Shown here: positions 11,441 through 23,214 of the stretch, in pieces
Layout of the letters: every line of letters begins with the position of its first letter
Position numbering within the stretch: position 1 is the first letter of the stretch
Source of the DNA: Heliocybe sulcata
Taxonomy: Eukaryota > Basidiomycota > Agaricomycetes > Gloeophyllales > Gloeophyllaceae
Direction: 5' to 3'
Assembly: GCA_004369045.1 (NCBI GenBank)
Contig: ML213524.1
Span: 54,565-118,564 of the forward strand
DNA: 64,000 nt
The notes under the pieces: model-generated
Database searches by the model: none
What the model was told of the DNA's origin: nothing
The model's input: the letters and a program-made list of their open reading frames with translations, nothing else
Position numbers and translations under genes: made by a program

Positions 11441-12050
11441 TAAAATATATTAATGAGAAACGGCGTTGGGTTCCCGCATGTCTATACCTCCCATCATCTT
11501 CTCCTCGCGGCTAACCTCGATGCTCTGATCCGTAGGGCCCCTTGAGCACATATCCGTTCATGTCAACTACGACGCCCACCCTTTTCAAAGACGACCCGCT
11601 AGAGCACCCATCTTCCCATATCAAAATTTCGTTATCGACGTCCTCGCCTTTCTTCCCGGTACGCGTCGCTCGCCACGCCGCGTATTGTCTTTCATTCTTC
11701 GCTCTCTCTGTTCCGTCGAGTCTATATCATTCCGTCGGCTTTAATCTTGCCTTTTAATTATTTATCCACTCCGGCTCTTTCTAATCAGCACCCATGAGTC
11801 AATCCCCAAAACGACAACCGGTCTTGGTCTTCTCCAGAAAAGGCAGAAGAATGGGTTCAGGAAGAGAGCTAACAGTATCAAGTAGACCATCCGAGACGGG
11901 CTTGGGGGTGCGGCCGGCTTTTCTAGAGTGTCTTCTGACGCAGGCGACATCCTCTCCCCCCCTTCCTAGGATTGCCTCCCAAGACTTGGGCGGAAGCATA
12001 TCCTCAGCTCAGCTCTCCTGGCGGCAAACCCGCTCCGCCGGGACTCTGCG
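11441..12050. other. Intergenic stretch, no gene seen
   Basis: Open frames of 60-70 codons exist on both strands, but none has a recognisable motif or splice structure. The stretch separates the first intergenic repeat module from the retroelement-like relic. Confidence 0.35.
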
Positions 12051-12059
12051 TACGACCTC

Positions 12060-12510
12060 TGGGATATATCTCGGTGGATTTAGGGTGAGTTCGGTGGTCA
12101 AAACTTGTGAGCTCATTTTTCTTGCTCTTCGCCCGCGTGGTCTCCTGCCCTGGCTCGTTCTCCTTTGCCCGCGTGGTCTCCTGCCCTAGGTCACTCTTCG
12201 CTCGCTTAGGCACCCCTACCCGTCGCTTGCGTAGTTTCCCCTCCCGACTGAGGCTGTATACGCTCTTCGCTGCGGGGTTGCTCTTCAACTGTGCTCGTAC
12301 TATATACTGACATTGCCTCTGGGTGAGATTGTTGACAAGCGCACCGAGAATAGAACTCAATAGACGGTAAAGAATAGTCGATTGCAGTAAGGTATAGCTA
12401 TGGAACACAAGGGCTTTTATACTACTAGGGAAACCTGCCACCGCAGTCGTGCCACTGGTGGCACGACTCTGCCACCCGGTTAGAGTACAAATGGTGTGAT
12501 GTAACAACGG
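12060..12510 (-). mobile_element. Probable retroelement relic (LTR/leader-like)
   Basis: On the minus strand this starts near TGTTACATCACACC, has a TATA-like AGTATAAAAGCCC about 75 bp in, then a leader, then a short frame beginning MSVYSTSTVEEQPR that soon stops. A 36-bp unit containing GGGCAGGAGACCACGCGGGC occurs twice in tandem (12119-12190). The order TATA, leader, short Gag-like start fits the 5' end of an LTR retroelement, but no reverse transcriptase, protease or second LTR is present. The assignment is an inference from layout only. Confidence 0.35.
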
Positions 12511-13183
12511 AATGCGGAGATATCATACCAACAAAGGAAAATCTATCTATAACCACATTACATGTCAACAGAGATCTCATCCATCAGCCACTGCGTCTCC
12601 CGAACCCACGAAACTCGGACTGTCGCTAGCGCTCAGCATTGTGCTACGTTTGAGTTTCGTTGATGTATCAAGCACACTTTGTCTGGGTGAAGGTGGGTAG
12701 AGCGGTCAGAAGCGAGGCCGCGGAGTCGGACTTGGAAGGGCTCCAGACCTTCAGTGTACGCCTGTTGCTCATTTCTTTGTATACGCTACGGTGACACGAG
12801 GCGGGACCGTCAGAAAAGACTTTGTTGGGGTGTCGCTCATCCTTATGTGGCGGCGTACTAGAGAAAGTGGCAGAAACCGAACTGTACACCGCACTTGCAT
12901 TCTGTCAAGTTCGCCGAAAGATGTTGTATATATATGTGTTAGAACATTATAATGTAAATAAAAACAGTTTGGTGCCGCGAAGCGCATCCTGTAAGCGATG
13001 GAAACCAGTTCCAAGCTAGGAGAAACCGGAAGTACCCCTTTGAAGAACTACTGCTGTAACGTGCACGAGGAATCGCCATCTCCTCTCCTCCCTCTCTGAG
13101 GCTTTACTTATTTAATTGCGCCAAAGTCCCCACCTATGGTATATGAGCCCTCCTACCTCGCGTCATCCTTGTGTGTGTAGCCA
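12511..13183. other. 3' flank of HMG copy A, shared with copy B
   Basis: From about 12850 to 13183 the sequence is similar to 15350-15714 downstream of HMG copy B, including GTGCCGCGAA, AAATAAAAACAGTT and the CTCCTCTCCTCCCTCTCT tract. This shows that the tandem duplication covers the 3' flank as well as the gene. No other gene is visible. Confidence 0.5.
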
Positions 13184-14409
13184 TCAGGCCATCGCAGCCT
13201 TCCTCTCCGCCGCCTGATTCACATACACCTGAAAACGTCACAGTGTTAGCGGACATTGTCGGTCCAATGTTAGTTTGAACACGCGAACCTGTTTCTCCGC
13301 CTCAGGGAGGGACTTCCAGACCGAGCCTATCTCCTTCCCGAGCGCAGAGATAACCTCCCTGTGGTGCATGCCTGGCTTGGAAACACGTTCCCGGATGCCC
13401 GCAAAGCGGTCCGCCAAAAACCTTGCAGACATAGTCCCTTCAGTCCTAGATATGGGCATAGACTGTCTGGAGACGTGTACTCACAAGTTATAGGCAGTCG
13501 GGGCCTTACCGGGACCAGTGCGCACCTTGCCTTTGCCCAATTCGGCGCGGCGCCGGTTGATACGCTTCACAACTGCGGGGTCAACAGTTTCCTTCCATTC
13601 CGCGCGCGCCTTCCCTTGCTCTTCAGCCACAATGCGTTGCTCTTCATAGAAAGGCTGGGTACAAAATGGTGGTCAATAGAAGAACCCTGAGCCGTTAGGA
13701 ACAGCCAGAGTCACATGTTTCTCCTGTTCAGTCATAGCCTTCCACATCGCACCTGCAGCCCTAGCGTGTCCCAGGACTGCCACCCGAGTCAGAGGACGCT
13801 GCACGCCCGCTAAGTACTTCTTGAAGAAATAGACGTAAGGGGCACCAGGCCCCTTCGGGGGTAGGTCCTCCTTTGTGAGACGTGGAGTTGCTAAAGAATT
13901 AGGTTACTGCAACTCGGGTGCGAACTAGTCGGCGGAATCGGAGGAGTGCGAGACGTACGCTTTTCCACCTTTGGCTTCTTCGCGACCACCTTCTTCTTCC
14001 TCGGCGCTGTAGCCTTGGTTGCTTTGACCGTCTTCTTGGCCTTGGTCGCAGTAGACTTGGCTGGAGCTTTCTTGGTGGCGGTCGTCTTTGCAGTCTTAGC
14101 CTTGGTCGCCTTCGTGGCCGTCTTTGCCTTGGTCTTGGTGGCGATAGACTGGACTGGGGCTTTCTTGGTGGTGGTTGTCTTTGCAGATTTAGCCTGGGTC
14201 GCCTTCGTGGCCGTCTTTGCCTTAGCCTTGGTTGCAGTAGGCTTGGCTGGAGCTTCCTTGGTGGCGGTCGCCTTCGCAGTTTTGCGAGCGGCAGGCTGGA
14301 GGCGAATCGCGGTCGTTATCAGGGTGCGACGCGTCGGATATTTCAATGCTGTCGGAGCGAGCATGGACGGGGCCTTACGCGCCGCCATACGCGAGAAGAC
14401 GGATAACAT
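13184..14409 (-). CDS. Mitochondrial HMG-box DNA-binding protein, copy A
   Basis: The product would package mitochondrial DNA, like Abf2/TFAM-type proteins. Five exons join in frame: 13959-14409, 13715-13890, 13485-13654, 13289-13421 and 13184-13228, giving 324 residues. The N terminus (MLSVFSRMAARKAPSM, then RRTLITTAIRLQ) is rich in Arg, Ser and Thr without acids, as in a mitochondrial presequence. Residues about 45-150 are a Lys/Ala/Thr repeat tract (units like KAKTATKAT and TKKAPAKSTATK) resembling histone H1 tails. Two HMG-like boxes follow: GAPYVYFFKKYLAGVQRP through PFYEEQR, and AYNLFLADRFAGIRERV through WKSLPEAEKQ. The exon 3 end was set by reading through a weak internal GTGCGC, as all three paralogues do. 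This copy has the longest KAT tract. Confidence 0.85.
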
Positions 14410-14689
14410 GTTCGGCAGGACGCGTAGGCGATATCGAGGTTCAAGTTGGCGAACAACTGACAGGCACGCGATAGAGAGAAGTTACCGAAACCCTGGCGTA
14501 CTTATTCCCAGAGTTGATGGCACTCTGCCCTTGTCTGCGATGTAGTGCGCAATCGGCAAAATAGGCTGGCCGCGAGATGAGTTAAAACTGTTGGACAGTT
14601 GCGTAAAGATTGTATCAGGTCAGTTGCAGCAGGATGTACATGTGGATTCGTACGTAGCTAGCAGAGAGCACTGTCTTATAGGACTGTTA

Positions 14690-15300
14690 GATCTGGCACA
14701 AGTGGAACGGTGCGTTTGGCCGGTTGGTTAGAGTTTGATCTAATAACGCCGGTATCCGGTGTTTATTTAAGTTGCCGCCTCGAGACGCTCGCTAAGCAAT
14801 ATTGTGACCTCAAAATCTCGGATATATGTAGGCCACTCTGGGGGCATGGAGTTGCGTGTCGGAATTGACAGTATCATGCTTATTGATCCAACTCTTCAGG
14901 ATCACTGCAGTGCGCACACATTAATGCGAGTACCTGAGATGTCTCCCGTGATTTACTTTAATAATTCCTGCAGTAGTGATCTTTATTGAAACTCGGACTA
15001 TCACTAGATCTAATATAGTGACATCAGCTGATATGATGATAGCCGCTGCAGGCTCTCAGAAGAGCTTCTTACCTCGGTCTGACCGACACGAGCTGAGTTT
15101 AACGAGATCGTGTCGAATATTATTGTCGCCGCTGATGCTCTTCACTGAATCACAGGTACGCGTACCATCCGCGGACCACATTTCTGGCCTTAAAGCTGAT
15201 GATCCAATTCCCTGGTCATAAGTACTGCAGCAATATCTGATCACAGTTTGGATCTAGTTTCACATCCACTGCAATGTCTTTACTTGCTGCGCCTCCTGGT
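14690..15300 (+). repeat. Intergenic repeat module, copy 2
   Basis: This is the second copy of the module described at 10640-11440. It lies between the two tandem HMG genes. It shares CAAGTGGAACGGTGCGTTTGG, CTGCAGGCTCTCAGAAGAG and GGTACGCGTACCATCCGC with copy 1 but has its own indels, and no conserved reading frame. Confidence 0.6.
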
Positions 15301-15714
15301 CCCAACGACGTTTGGCATGTGTCGCCAGCTCGCACCGTCTCGCTACTCCCCATGTTCGCCGGGTACCAGGGAAAATGACAGAAACGAGCTGTAAATCGCA
15401 CTCGCGTTCTGTCGGTACAGTCCAGTTCGCCAAAAGATATTAATGTATATATGTGTCAGGACATTACAATGTGAAAAATAAAAACAGTTGAGTGCCGCGA
15501 ACTGCAAGCGACGGAAACCACTTCCAGGCTACGAGGAAGTGGAAATATCACTCTGAGGAACTACTGATATAACCTAATCGCGTTGTGCCCGAGGAACCGC
15601 TATCTCCTCTCCTCCCTCTCTAAGGGACATGAATAATTTTAGTTAATTTCGCCAAAACCGACACCTATGGTATATGAGCCCTCGTACCCCGCGTCATTCT
15701 TGTGTGTGTAGCCT

Positions 15715-16783
15715 TCAGGCCATCGCAGCCTTCCTCTCCGCGGCCTGCTTCACATACACCTGCAAATATTACAGTGTTAGCGGACATTGTCGGTCCAATA
15801 TTAGTTTAAACACGCGAACCTGTTTCTCCGCATCAGGGAGGGACTTCCAGACCGAGCCTAGCTCCTTCCCGACTGCAGTGATAACCTCCCTGGGGTGCAT
15901 GCCTGGCTTGGAAAGACGTTCCCGGATGCCCGCAAAGCGGTCCGCGAAGAACCTGGAAGACATGGCCCGGTCAGTCCTGGGTGCGGATATAAACGGCCTA
16001 GGGACGTGTACTCACAGACTATAGGCATTCGGACTTCTGTGGGAAGCGCCGCGCACCTTGGGTTTGCCCAGTTTAGTACGGCGCTGGTTTATACGCCTCA
16101 CAATGGCAGGATCAGCATTTTCCTTCCATTCCGCGCGCGCCTTCCCTTGTTTTTCAGCCGCAACGCGCTGTTCTTCATAGAAAGGCTGGGTACAAAGTGG
16201 AGGTCAATAGACGATCCCTGAGCCGTTAGAAATAGCCAGTGTCACCTGTTTCTCCTGTTCAGTCATGGCCCTCCACATCGGACCTGCGGCCTTAGCATGT
16301 CCCGGGATTGTCTCCCGATTCAGAGGACCCTGCACGCCCGCCAGGTACTTCTTGAAGAAATAGAGGTAGGGGGAACCAGGTCCCTTCGGGGGTAGGTCCT
16401 CCTTCGTGAGACGTGGAGCTGTCCAAAATCCAGGTCAGTGCAACCCGGGTGCGAAACCAGTCGGGCGGGACCTGGAGTACATGAGACGCACGTTTTTCAA
16501 CCTTTGGCTTCTTCGCAACCACCTTCTTCTTCTTCGGCGCTGCAGCCTTGGTTGTTTTCGCCGCCTTCGTGGCCGTCTTTGCCTTACTCTTGGTCGCAGT
16601 AGACTTGGCTGGAGCCTTCTTGGTCGCGGTCGTCTTCGCAGTTTTAGCCTTCGTAGCGCCAGCGGCAGGCTGGAGGCGGATTACTGTTGTTATCAGAGTA
16701 CGACGCGTCGGATATTTCAGTGCTGTCAGAGCGAACATGGACGACGCCTTAGGCACCGCTATACGCGAGAAGACGGACAGCAT
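15715..16783 (-). CDS. Mitochondrial HMG-box DNA-binding protein, copy B
   Basis: This tandem paralogue of copy A has the same five-exon structure: 16492-16783, 16246-16418, 16016-16185, 15820-15952 and 15715-15759, giving 270 residues. It has the presequence MLSVFSRIAVPKASSM, a much shorter Lys/Ala/Thr tract (one unit instead of about three), then KKKKVVAKKPKVEK and two HMG-like boxes (the second includes AYSLFFADRFAGIRERL). Exon 2-5 lengths are nearly the same as in copy A (173/176, 170, 133, 45 nt), so the genes derive from a recent duplication. The start matches the aligned ATG of the other copies; an in-frame ATG further upstream is not shared. Confidence 0.85.
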
Positions 16784-17069
16784 GTTGGGCAGGACGCGTA
16801 GGAATGGAGGTTCAAGTTGGCCACGGCAACGAAACAACTGACAGACACGCGGTACAAGGAAGTTACCGAAGACCTGGTGTACTGATTCCCTTAGTCAGTC
16901 GATGGTTGATGGCAAATACTCCGCCCTGGTCTGCGATGCAATACGCAATTGGCAAAATAGACTGTGTTGAGTTAAAACCGTCGGACAGATACGTAAAATT
17001 TCTATCAGAACGCACATGTTGGACCGTACCTGGCAGATGTACGTAGCTGGTAGACCGCACTGTATTATA

Positions 17070-17480
17070 GGACTGTTCTTGCAGGAGTGGAACGTTTGGC
17101 CGCCGTGGTTGGAGTTTCCGTGGTTGGAGTTTGGACGTTTGAATCTAAACCGAGACCGCCGATATCCGGTAGTGACTCTAGTCGCCGGCTGGGGACCTAA
17201 GGTTCTCACGGTGATATTGGCAATCATATGCATATCGCATCTCGACTCTTTTATGATACACGGAGTGCGAACACTTAGGACGTCTCCCCCAGTTATCTCC
17301 ATTATAACGCGAGCCTTTACTCTAACGTAGTGGCAACAGCTGGTAGCCCCTGCAGGTTCTCAGAAGAGTCTGTCACATTTTGTTACCTCTTGCTGATGGA
17401 CATGAGCTGATGTTAACGAGACGATCTCGATCTTGTCGCGGCAGACGCTCTTCACAGCAGGCAGGGCTACGCCACCCTTT
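17070..17480 (+). repeat. Intergenic repeat module, copy 3
   Basis: Third copy of the module at 10640-11440. It carries GGAGTGGAACG-TTTGGCCG, CCGATATCCGGTAGT, CTTTACTCTAACGTAGTGGCAACAGC, CAGGTTCTCAGAAGAGTCTGTCAC and GAGCTGATGTTAACGAGA. It includes a local TGGTTGGAGTTTCCG doublet (17105-17135). It lies upstream of HMG copy B. Confidence 0.55.
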
Positions 17481-17768
17481 CGCCTCTGATCCCGAGCAAG
17501 AAAGCTTAGATAGAAATTCTCAGCAGGTATGCAACGACGAAATGTCAGGCAAAGAATGGTTGACATCATCGGTGGTACATTTGCCGCAACACCGCATACC
17601 CATATAGGCGCGGAGCCCGGATGTGAAGGCGACAAGAACTGCCCGAAACGACCGGAACACGGACAGTTGAACGCTAACAGCAGCGAGAGCGTAAGTCAAG
17701 CTCAAATATCTGGGATCATTGATATAGATAATTCGGGTCTACTGGTGGAAGCTTGAACGGTGATGTAC

Positions 17769-19657
17769 CTAGTAGGACATCAGTATCCCTTCGCTCGTCC
17801 ATTCTGTCGCGTCTGGCTCACCTGCGTGACAAATCTCTCCCGTGTACTTGTGTCCCCAATACATAACAGGGGACCATTCGTCTACAAGGTTGACCAGTGT
17901 TTGGGGATGCCCGTACGTAGCTGGTTGGACACCGCTTGGCCGTCTGATCGCAATGAAGAAAACGAACAAGGCGAGCGCGAACAGCAATCCAGCTAGTACT
18001 ACGACCTGAACATCGTTACAAATTTCGCTGGACACTGATGAGAAAGCGTACTCACGAAAGCAGGCCTTATAGTCAGCGCTGACTGGGCAGTAAGGCCCGA
18101 GTCTGACGACGGTCTACTCAACACTTGGAAATTAACAGCGGTGCCGGAGACCCAGTGGCAGACAGGCTTCATCGCGAGGAGCAGCACGCTCGCCCAGCTT
18201 CCAACCACCGACATGATAGGATTAAGCGAGCGCGCACCTTTCTTGCACGCGCTCCTCCAGTTGGCTTCGTCGCGGTACATCAGGACGGTAAGCTCCGCGA
18301 CATGCAACGCGAGCGTAACTGGGAATTGCACGACACAAATGACGGCGAACGCCCATCCGAGCCGCGTAGCGGGGAGGACACCGCTGCCATAGCCAGACAT
18401 CGTCATGCTCTTATTCATGTCCGTCCACACGCTCCAGTCTCCTCGTAGCCTGTGCATCATAAAGGCGAAGCCAACTAAGAACAGGACTGCCAGGACTACG
18501 GGGAAGACGACGATGAGACGCACGGACTCGCGCCAGCCGCTGATTTCCCAGAGCGTGGGCTGACGCGAGCGAGGTGGGATAGGCGCCTGGTCTATAGGGT
18601 GGCCGTCGTCGATTCCTCGCATACAGCGGCCTGGGATCCGCCGTGCGATGTCCTGAGAAAGCAAGGCGGGGCCGACGTCGATGATGCTGCTGCTCCAGGT
18701 AGGGATATTGGAGCACACGACGGCGATCGTGGACAGTCCAGCCTGGATAATGATAGCAGTGCCCAGTATTACAAAAGGCAGATACGAGACTAGGACGGCA
18801 TGCTGATCTGGCGCTGGTACGAATACAAAGGAAGTCGAGCTGTTGGTCGCGATAAGAGTGAGAAACAGAATGATATTCATGATCCTGCCGTTGATCCAAC
18901 CTCCGGATGCTGTGATGAACCGCAGGTTGGCGTTGAATTCTAATCTGCGCTCTCGAAGCAGCTGCCACTTTAAAGCAGTGCCATGCGAAAAGCCAGTGGC
19001 TTCCGTCACCAGAGTCACAGCGAGGTAGAGGGGCAGCGGCAAGACTTCGCCTGGGACACTCCCGAGTGGAAGAAGTCTCCATCCTTCTGCTTTGCCGTAG
19101 ACCCAGGCCGTATTCCGATTGATACATAGATCGACACCCACGAAGAGCAACGCTGCTCCGATGAGGAAGCTGAGGACGAGACCGAAGGCTGCGATAACTT
19201 TCGCGAGCGATCCTTCGTCGTACGTAGGCCGGTACGTTCCTTTCTCGAGATATGACGAAGTGCGGCTGTGAGGGTCATACCCACCACCAAGAAGAGTCGC
19301 TGACGAAGCGTAAGAGAAGCGACTATCGAGCGTAGAACCCCTAGTGTGGCCCGGCCGGAGTGGATTTGCCTCAGGCGAGTACCGATTGCGAAGAGCGACC
19401 TCTAGAAGACGGTCAAAAGCTGGAGTCAGGGGCTACTGCAGCACAACTTACCGAAGGATGAGAAAGGGGATGATTCCTGACATCGGCTGAGAGCCGCCGG
19501 GTCGAAGGGGAAGGCGGCTCGGGGAGCAGGGAGGAACCTCATCCTCGGCCAGTACTTGGAACGTTCCTACAGGCGAGGTGTAGGGGATGAAGGGGAAGAG
19601 CAAGGGCGAGGGGGGCGGACAGGGCTCAACGAGGCATCTATCATCTGGTTGTATCAA
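17769..19657 (-). CDS. Multi-pass membrane protein of unknown function
   Basis: I do not recognise this family. The last exon is 17769-18005 and the large exon runs from 18056 to about 19403; they join in frame across a 50-bp intron (donor GTGAGT at 18055). The large exon contains at least seven hydrophobic segments, such as VIAAFGLVLSFLIGAALLFV, ILFLTLIATNSSTSFVFV, VILGTAIIIQAGLSTIAVV, LIVVFPVVLAVLFLVGFAFM and LGWAFAVICVVQFPVTLAL. A final helix VVVLAGLLFALALFVFFIAI lies in the last exon, followed by a hydrophilic tail. The 5' part is uncertain: a proline-rich frame (19448-19657) ends at a GTAAGT donor, but I could not join it to the large exon in frame. It is probably a membrane transporter- or receptor-like protein; function is not inferred. 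Confidence 0.6.
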
Positions 19658-20538
19658 CGGAGTCAGCTAGCACTAAAGTTTGACATAGTTTGACGTGAGA
19701 ACACAACTAGGCACATTTGCACCTCGAGACGCTGGTAGTATCTGCTGCTTCATGTTAGGCGCCTTATGAGTCACATAGCTACTATCATAGGCTTGAAGAT
19801 ATCGTACTTCAAGGACAAGCCATTGTTGATGTGCAAATCCACTTCGTTGTCCAAGCAGCGTATCAAGCTTAAGAATGATATCGATGTCGCAAGCAGGTGC
19901 AGATGCAGCTAGGAGGCAGGCGCCTTATTCAAAGATCACGAGTCTCGTGTGTGCCTGGGGCTGTCAAACAGCGCCTCGAGAGACAGCGACATACCCATAT
20001 ATATCGAGCTCTGTAGATCAATAACTGATCTTGCCATGTTCCGTGTGCTGTCCGGTGAACCATCGTTTGTGTCCTGCCGCGTCCATCAGCACGTCAAGAC
20101 AGCAATATTGCTCGTAGAACAGAAGCGATGTCCATTTGTTCGTCGGAACGGTAGTGAGATGGCGAAGTCCGACAGTCGATGAAGAACTGCTTCCTAGTAA
20201 TGAACGTGTACATGTGGAGGACAGATGGAAAGAATGGCTTCTGCGCTCTTTTCATAAACTTCAGAAGTAGAGGGTACGAGGAGAGGGAGTGTGGGAAGAG
20301 ACGACCAGCTGAAGCCGATTATTTGATTCACCGCCGGTCCGCTCGTAGCGCTCGCCCTCGAGGTCTGCGTTACGTTTGTTCCATCAAATGACTAGTCTTC
20401 GTTGGACGACCCGACGACGAGATATAGTCATCGTGTATAAAGTCCCTTAACAACTGCGATAGCGCACGCCTATCAGTTCTCGTGACCTCGCTTTGCGCAC
20501 AGCCATCCTAACGTTCAACTAGCCCTTCCCTGCCAATC
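19658..20538. other. Intergenic, shared upstream region
   Basis: No gene is supported here. The stretch separates the membrane protein (minus strand) from the OYE gene (plus strand), so it holds two divergent promoters. A TATA-like GTGTATAAAGTCCC sits at about 20433, roughly 100 bp before the OYE start. Confidence 0.45.
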
Positions 20539-21770
20539 ATGTCAGCGCCAACAAAGTCGAAACTCTTCGAGCCCGTGGAAGTGGGCAATCTTCAATTACA
20601 GCACCGGATTGTCATGGCCCCTTTGACACGGTTCAGAGCAGACGACGCGCACGTCGTCCCAGACATGGCGATCGAGTACTACGCTCAGAGAGCCAGCACG
20701 TCCGGAACGCTGATTATCAGCGAAGCCGTCCTCATCTCAGAGAAAGCAGGCGGGTACGACTACGTTCCTGGTATCTGGAACCAGCAGCAGATTGATGCAT
20801 GGAAGAAGGCATTCCTAACCAGCATTCATACGTAGTTAGGTGGGCTGATACTTTGGGCAGGTCACGGCAGCTGTGCATGCAAAGGGCTCTTTCATTTTCT
20901 GTCAGCTCTGGGCTCTTGGCCGCGCAGCCAACCCGGAGGTCCTTGCAAAAGAGGGCCAGTCCTACGTCTCCTCCTCCAACATGCCTCTTCCTGGGGCCTC
21001 TGATATCCCAAACATTGCTCCGGAGGAAGGGAGAGCTGCCAGCGGTACCCCCCGCCCGCTCAGCGTGATAGAGATCAAAGAGTACGTCGCCGATTACGCC
21101 CAAGCAGCCAAAAATGCCATAGAGGCTGGCTTCGACGGCATCGAGGTGCACGGAGCCAATGGATACCTGCCGGATCAGTTCCTGCAGGAAAACATCAACA
21201 CCAGAACGGACGAGTACGGCGGGAGCATCGAGAACCGGGCCAGGTTCGGTCTCGAGGTTCTTGATGCCATAGCAAAGGCTATTGGCGAAAGCCGCACTGC
21301 GATTCGGATAAGCCCTTGGGAGAAGTTCAACGGTCAGTGCCTCTTTTTCTGGCTGTCAGCTTCCTGGCCGACGTCTATCACCAGGAACCGGGATGACCGA
21401 CCCCATCCCTACCTTCTCTTACTTCATCCGATCTATCCGAGAGCAACATCCCGATTTCGCGTACTTGCACATCACAGAGCCCCGCGTAGCGGGCGACGTC
21501 GACCGACAAGCTCCCCCAGGTACTTCGAACGACTTTGTCCACGACATTTGGAGCCCCAGACCGCTCATTGTAGCGGGAGCGTTCACGCGTGAATTGGCGA
21601 TGCGGACAGCAGACGAGAAGGGCTGCCTTGTAGCTTTTGGGAGGCTTTTCACGTCTAATCCGGATTTGCCGCTGCGTTTGATGAAAGATATACCTCTGAC
21701 GAAGTATGACAGGAGTACGTTTTATACTAGGGGGCCTGAGGGGTACATTGATTTCCCCTTTGCGTCGTAA
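20539..21770 (+). CDS. Old Yellow Enzyme family NADPH dehydrogenase / ene-reductase
   Basis: OYE proteins are FMN-dependent reductases of activated C=C bonds, using NAD(P)H. Exons 20539-20808, 20861-21332 and 21385-21770 join in frame to give 375 residues, normal for the family. The N-terminal strand KLFEPVEVGNLQLQHRIVMAP is typical. The substrate-binding pair is in EVHGANGYLPDQFLQ (His and Asn) with the catalytic Tyr in GANGYL, followed by NTRTDEYGGSIENRARF. The C-terminal part has PLIVAGAFT and VAFGRLFTSNPDL for phosphate binding of FMN. Intron 1 appears to be GC-AG: only AAG|GCATTC at 20809 keeps phase with the acceptor GGGCAG at 20860 and restores KVTAAVHAKG. The gene looks intact. Confidence 0.88.
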
Positions 21771-21943
21771 TGGGCTTGAGCAGTTCATAGAACTCGCGGC
21801 TGCCAATAGACGAACGGCCCCATACGCCGGTTGCAGTTTGATGCGCACGAAGGCCGTATGCGTTGTACAGTCTTCGATATTCATCGCGCGGCAAGACGCT
21901 GCGACGTACGACAATGTGTTGCTGGCTTTTGGCCGCTACTTCT

Positions 21944-23214
21944 CATCAGGGAAAACCTCCCGCCCGTATTCGGGCTAATATGCTCTAATTAGTCCTAAAT
22001 CTATCGGATTAGTGTATTAGGTATATTCCACAAGGTCCAACTAATTTAGTGTCTATTAGTTGCGATTAGAAGCACATTAACTACAGTTAGCTCCATCAAA
22101 TTCCAGTCCTTTCCATCTTATAAAACATTGCATGAGGCTGACCTGTTATTATTGAACATATAACTAATACAGCAGGTATTAAATACAACACCCGGACCCA
22201 CTACACCACCAGTCACTGCCCATTGGACTTGCACTATTGTCTCCAACCTGAAAACACTCAGCAACGGATTAGCGAATATACTACTCATAACGCGCCTGAC
22301 ATACCTCACACAGACAGCAGAGATTATGGCGCTGAACAGCGACAAGAGCATACAAATGAGGAAAGTGCTTCACTAGCAAGATGATTTAGTACTTACAACA
22401 GAATATATGCTGGGGCCCGCGATGCTGTGGGTGGAATTGTCGAGCATATAAGCCTTGACATTGTATCTGGATTAGCCGGGGCAGAACTGCACAGATGAGG
22501 CACTCACAGGGAACCACAATGAAAGCCGGTACTGGCAGCTTCTTAATCAACCAAAGACCTCCTAGCTCATCGCGCCGGAGGATGTTGCTGAGCTGCGCGA
22601 GAGGACTGCCAGTGGTGCCTGTTATCCTCCAGGGCCGAGTATGAGGTAGCCAAGCCAAGCCTTACCTTCTCCAAGCTCGCACACACTCCCAGCTCAGGTC
22701 ACCGATGCTTCAGTTACTGAACGAGTCCGTCCGCCAACGGGGCAAATAGTCCTCAGCCTTCGGGCGGTAGACCCTGTCGAAGAAATAGAAACCTGTATAG
22801 TGCATGGTAATGAAGAGTGATGAGCAGAGTACCGCTAGCACAGAGCGAACGAGTAAGCGGACATGAACGCAGGGGACAGGTGCTGAAGCCAGACAGAGCA
22901 CAGAACAGCGGAGGTTCAATTGAAGATCAACAAAATAGCACGTCCCACGGTACGGTCACGTGATATCAGTCTCTGATTTTGCTAAGTCCGCGTCTCGTCT
23001 GCAGCAAGTATTCCAGGATTAGAGGTCTATTTCGGCTCAGAGCGAGCGCACTGGCATAATCACGATTGAGTAACACTGTGAGGGCATAAGTTGGATGGGT
23101 CTCTTATTTACAATATCTGTTAGCTTGTGATTAGGTCTAATTAGGTCCGTTACTCCGGTTACTTGACCATTAGCCCTAATTAGCTGAAATCCTGGTGGGA
23201 GGTTTTTCCTGATG
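21944..23214. mobile_element. 1.27-kb element with terminal inverted repeats, class unclear
   Basis: The left end CATCAGGGAAAACCTCCC (from 21944) is repeated as an inverse at the right end, GGGAGGTTTTTCCTGATG (ending 23214). Just inside, both ends carry many short CTAATTAG/ATTAGG motifs, as in subterminal repeats of DNA transposons. No clear target-site duplication was found, so the insertion may be old. Inside, minus-strand frames at 22118-22351, 22386-22658 and 22710-22919 include hydrophobic stretches but match no family I know, and no transposase is visible. It is probably non-autonomous, possibly carrying a captured gene fragment. Confidence 0.55.

Noticed and set aside
13918-14406. Long plus-strand frame rich in Leu, Gly and Arg opposite HMG copy A
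   Set aside because: It is the antisense shadow of the Lys/Ala/Thr codon repeats on the minus strand; no splice or start logic supports it.
16784-17069. Possible extended N terminus of HMG copy B starting near 16837
   Set aside because: The extra residues (MFRCRGQLEPPFLRVLPN) are not preceded by a start in the paralogues, and the aligned ATG at 16783 begins the same presequence in all three.
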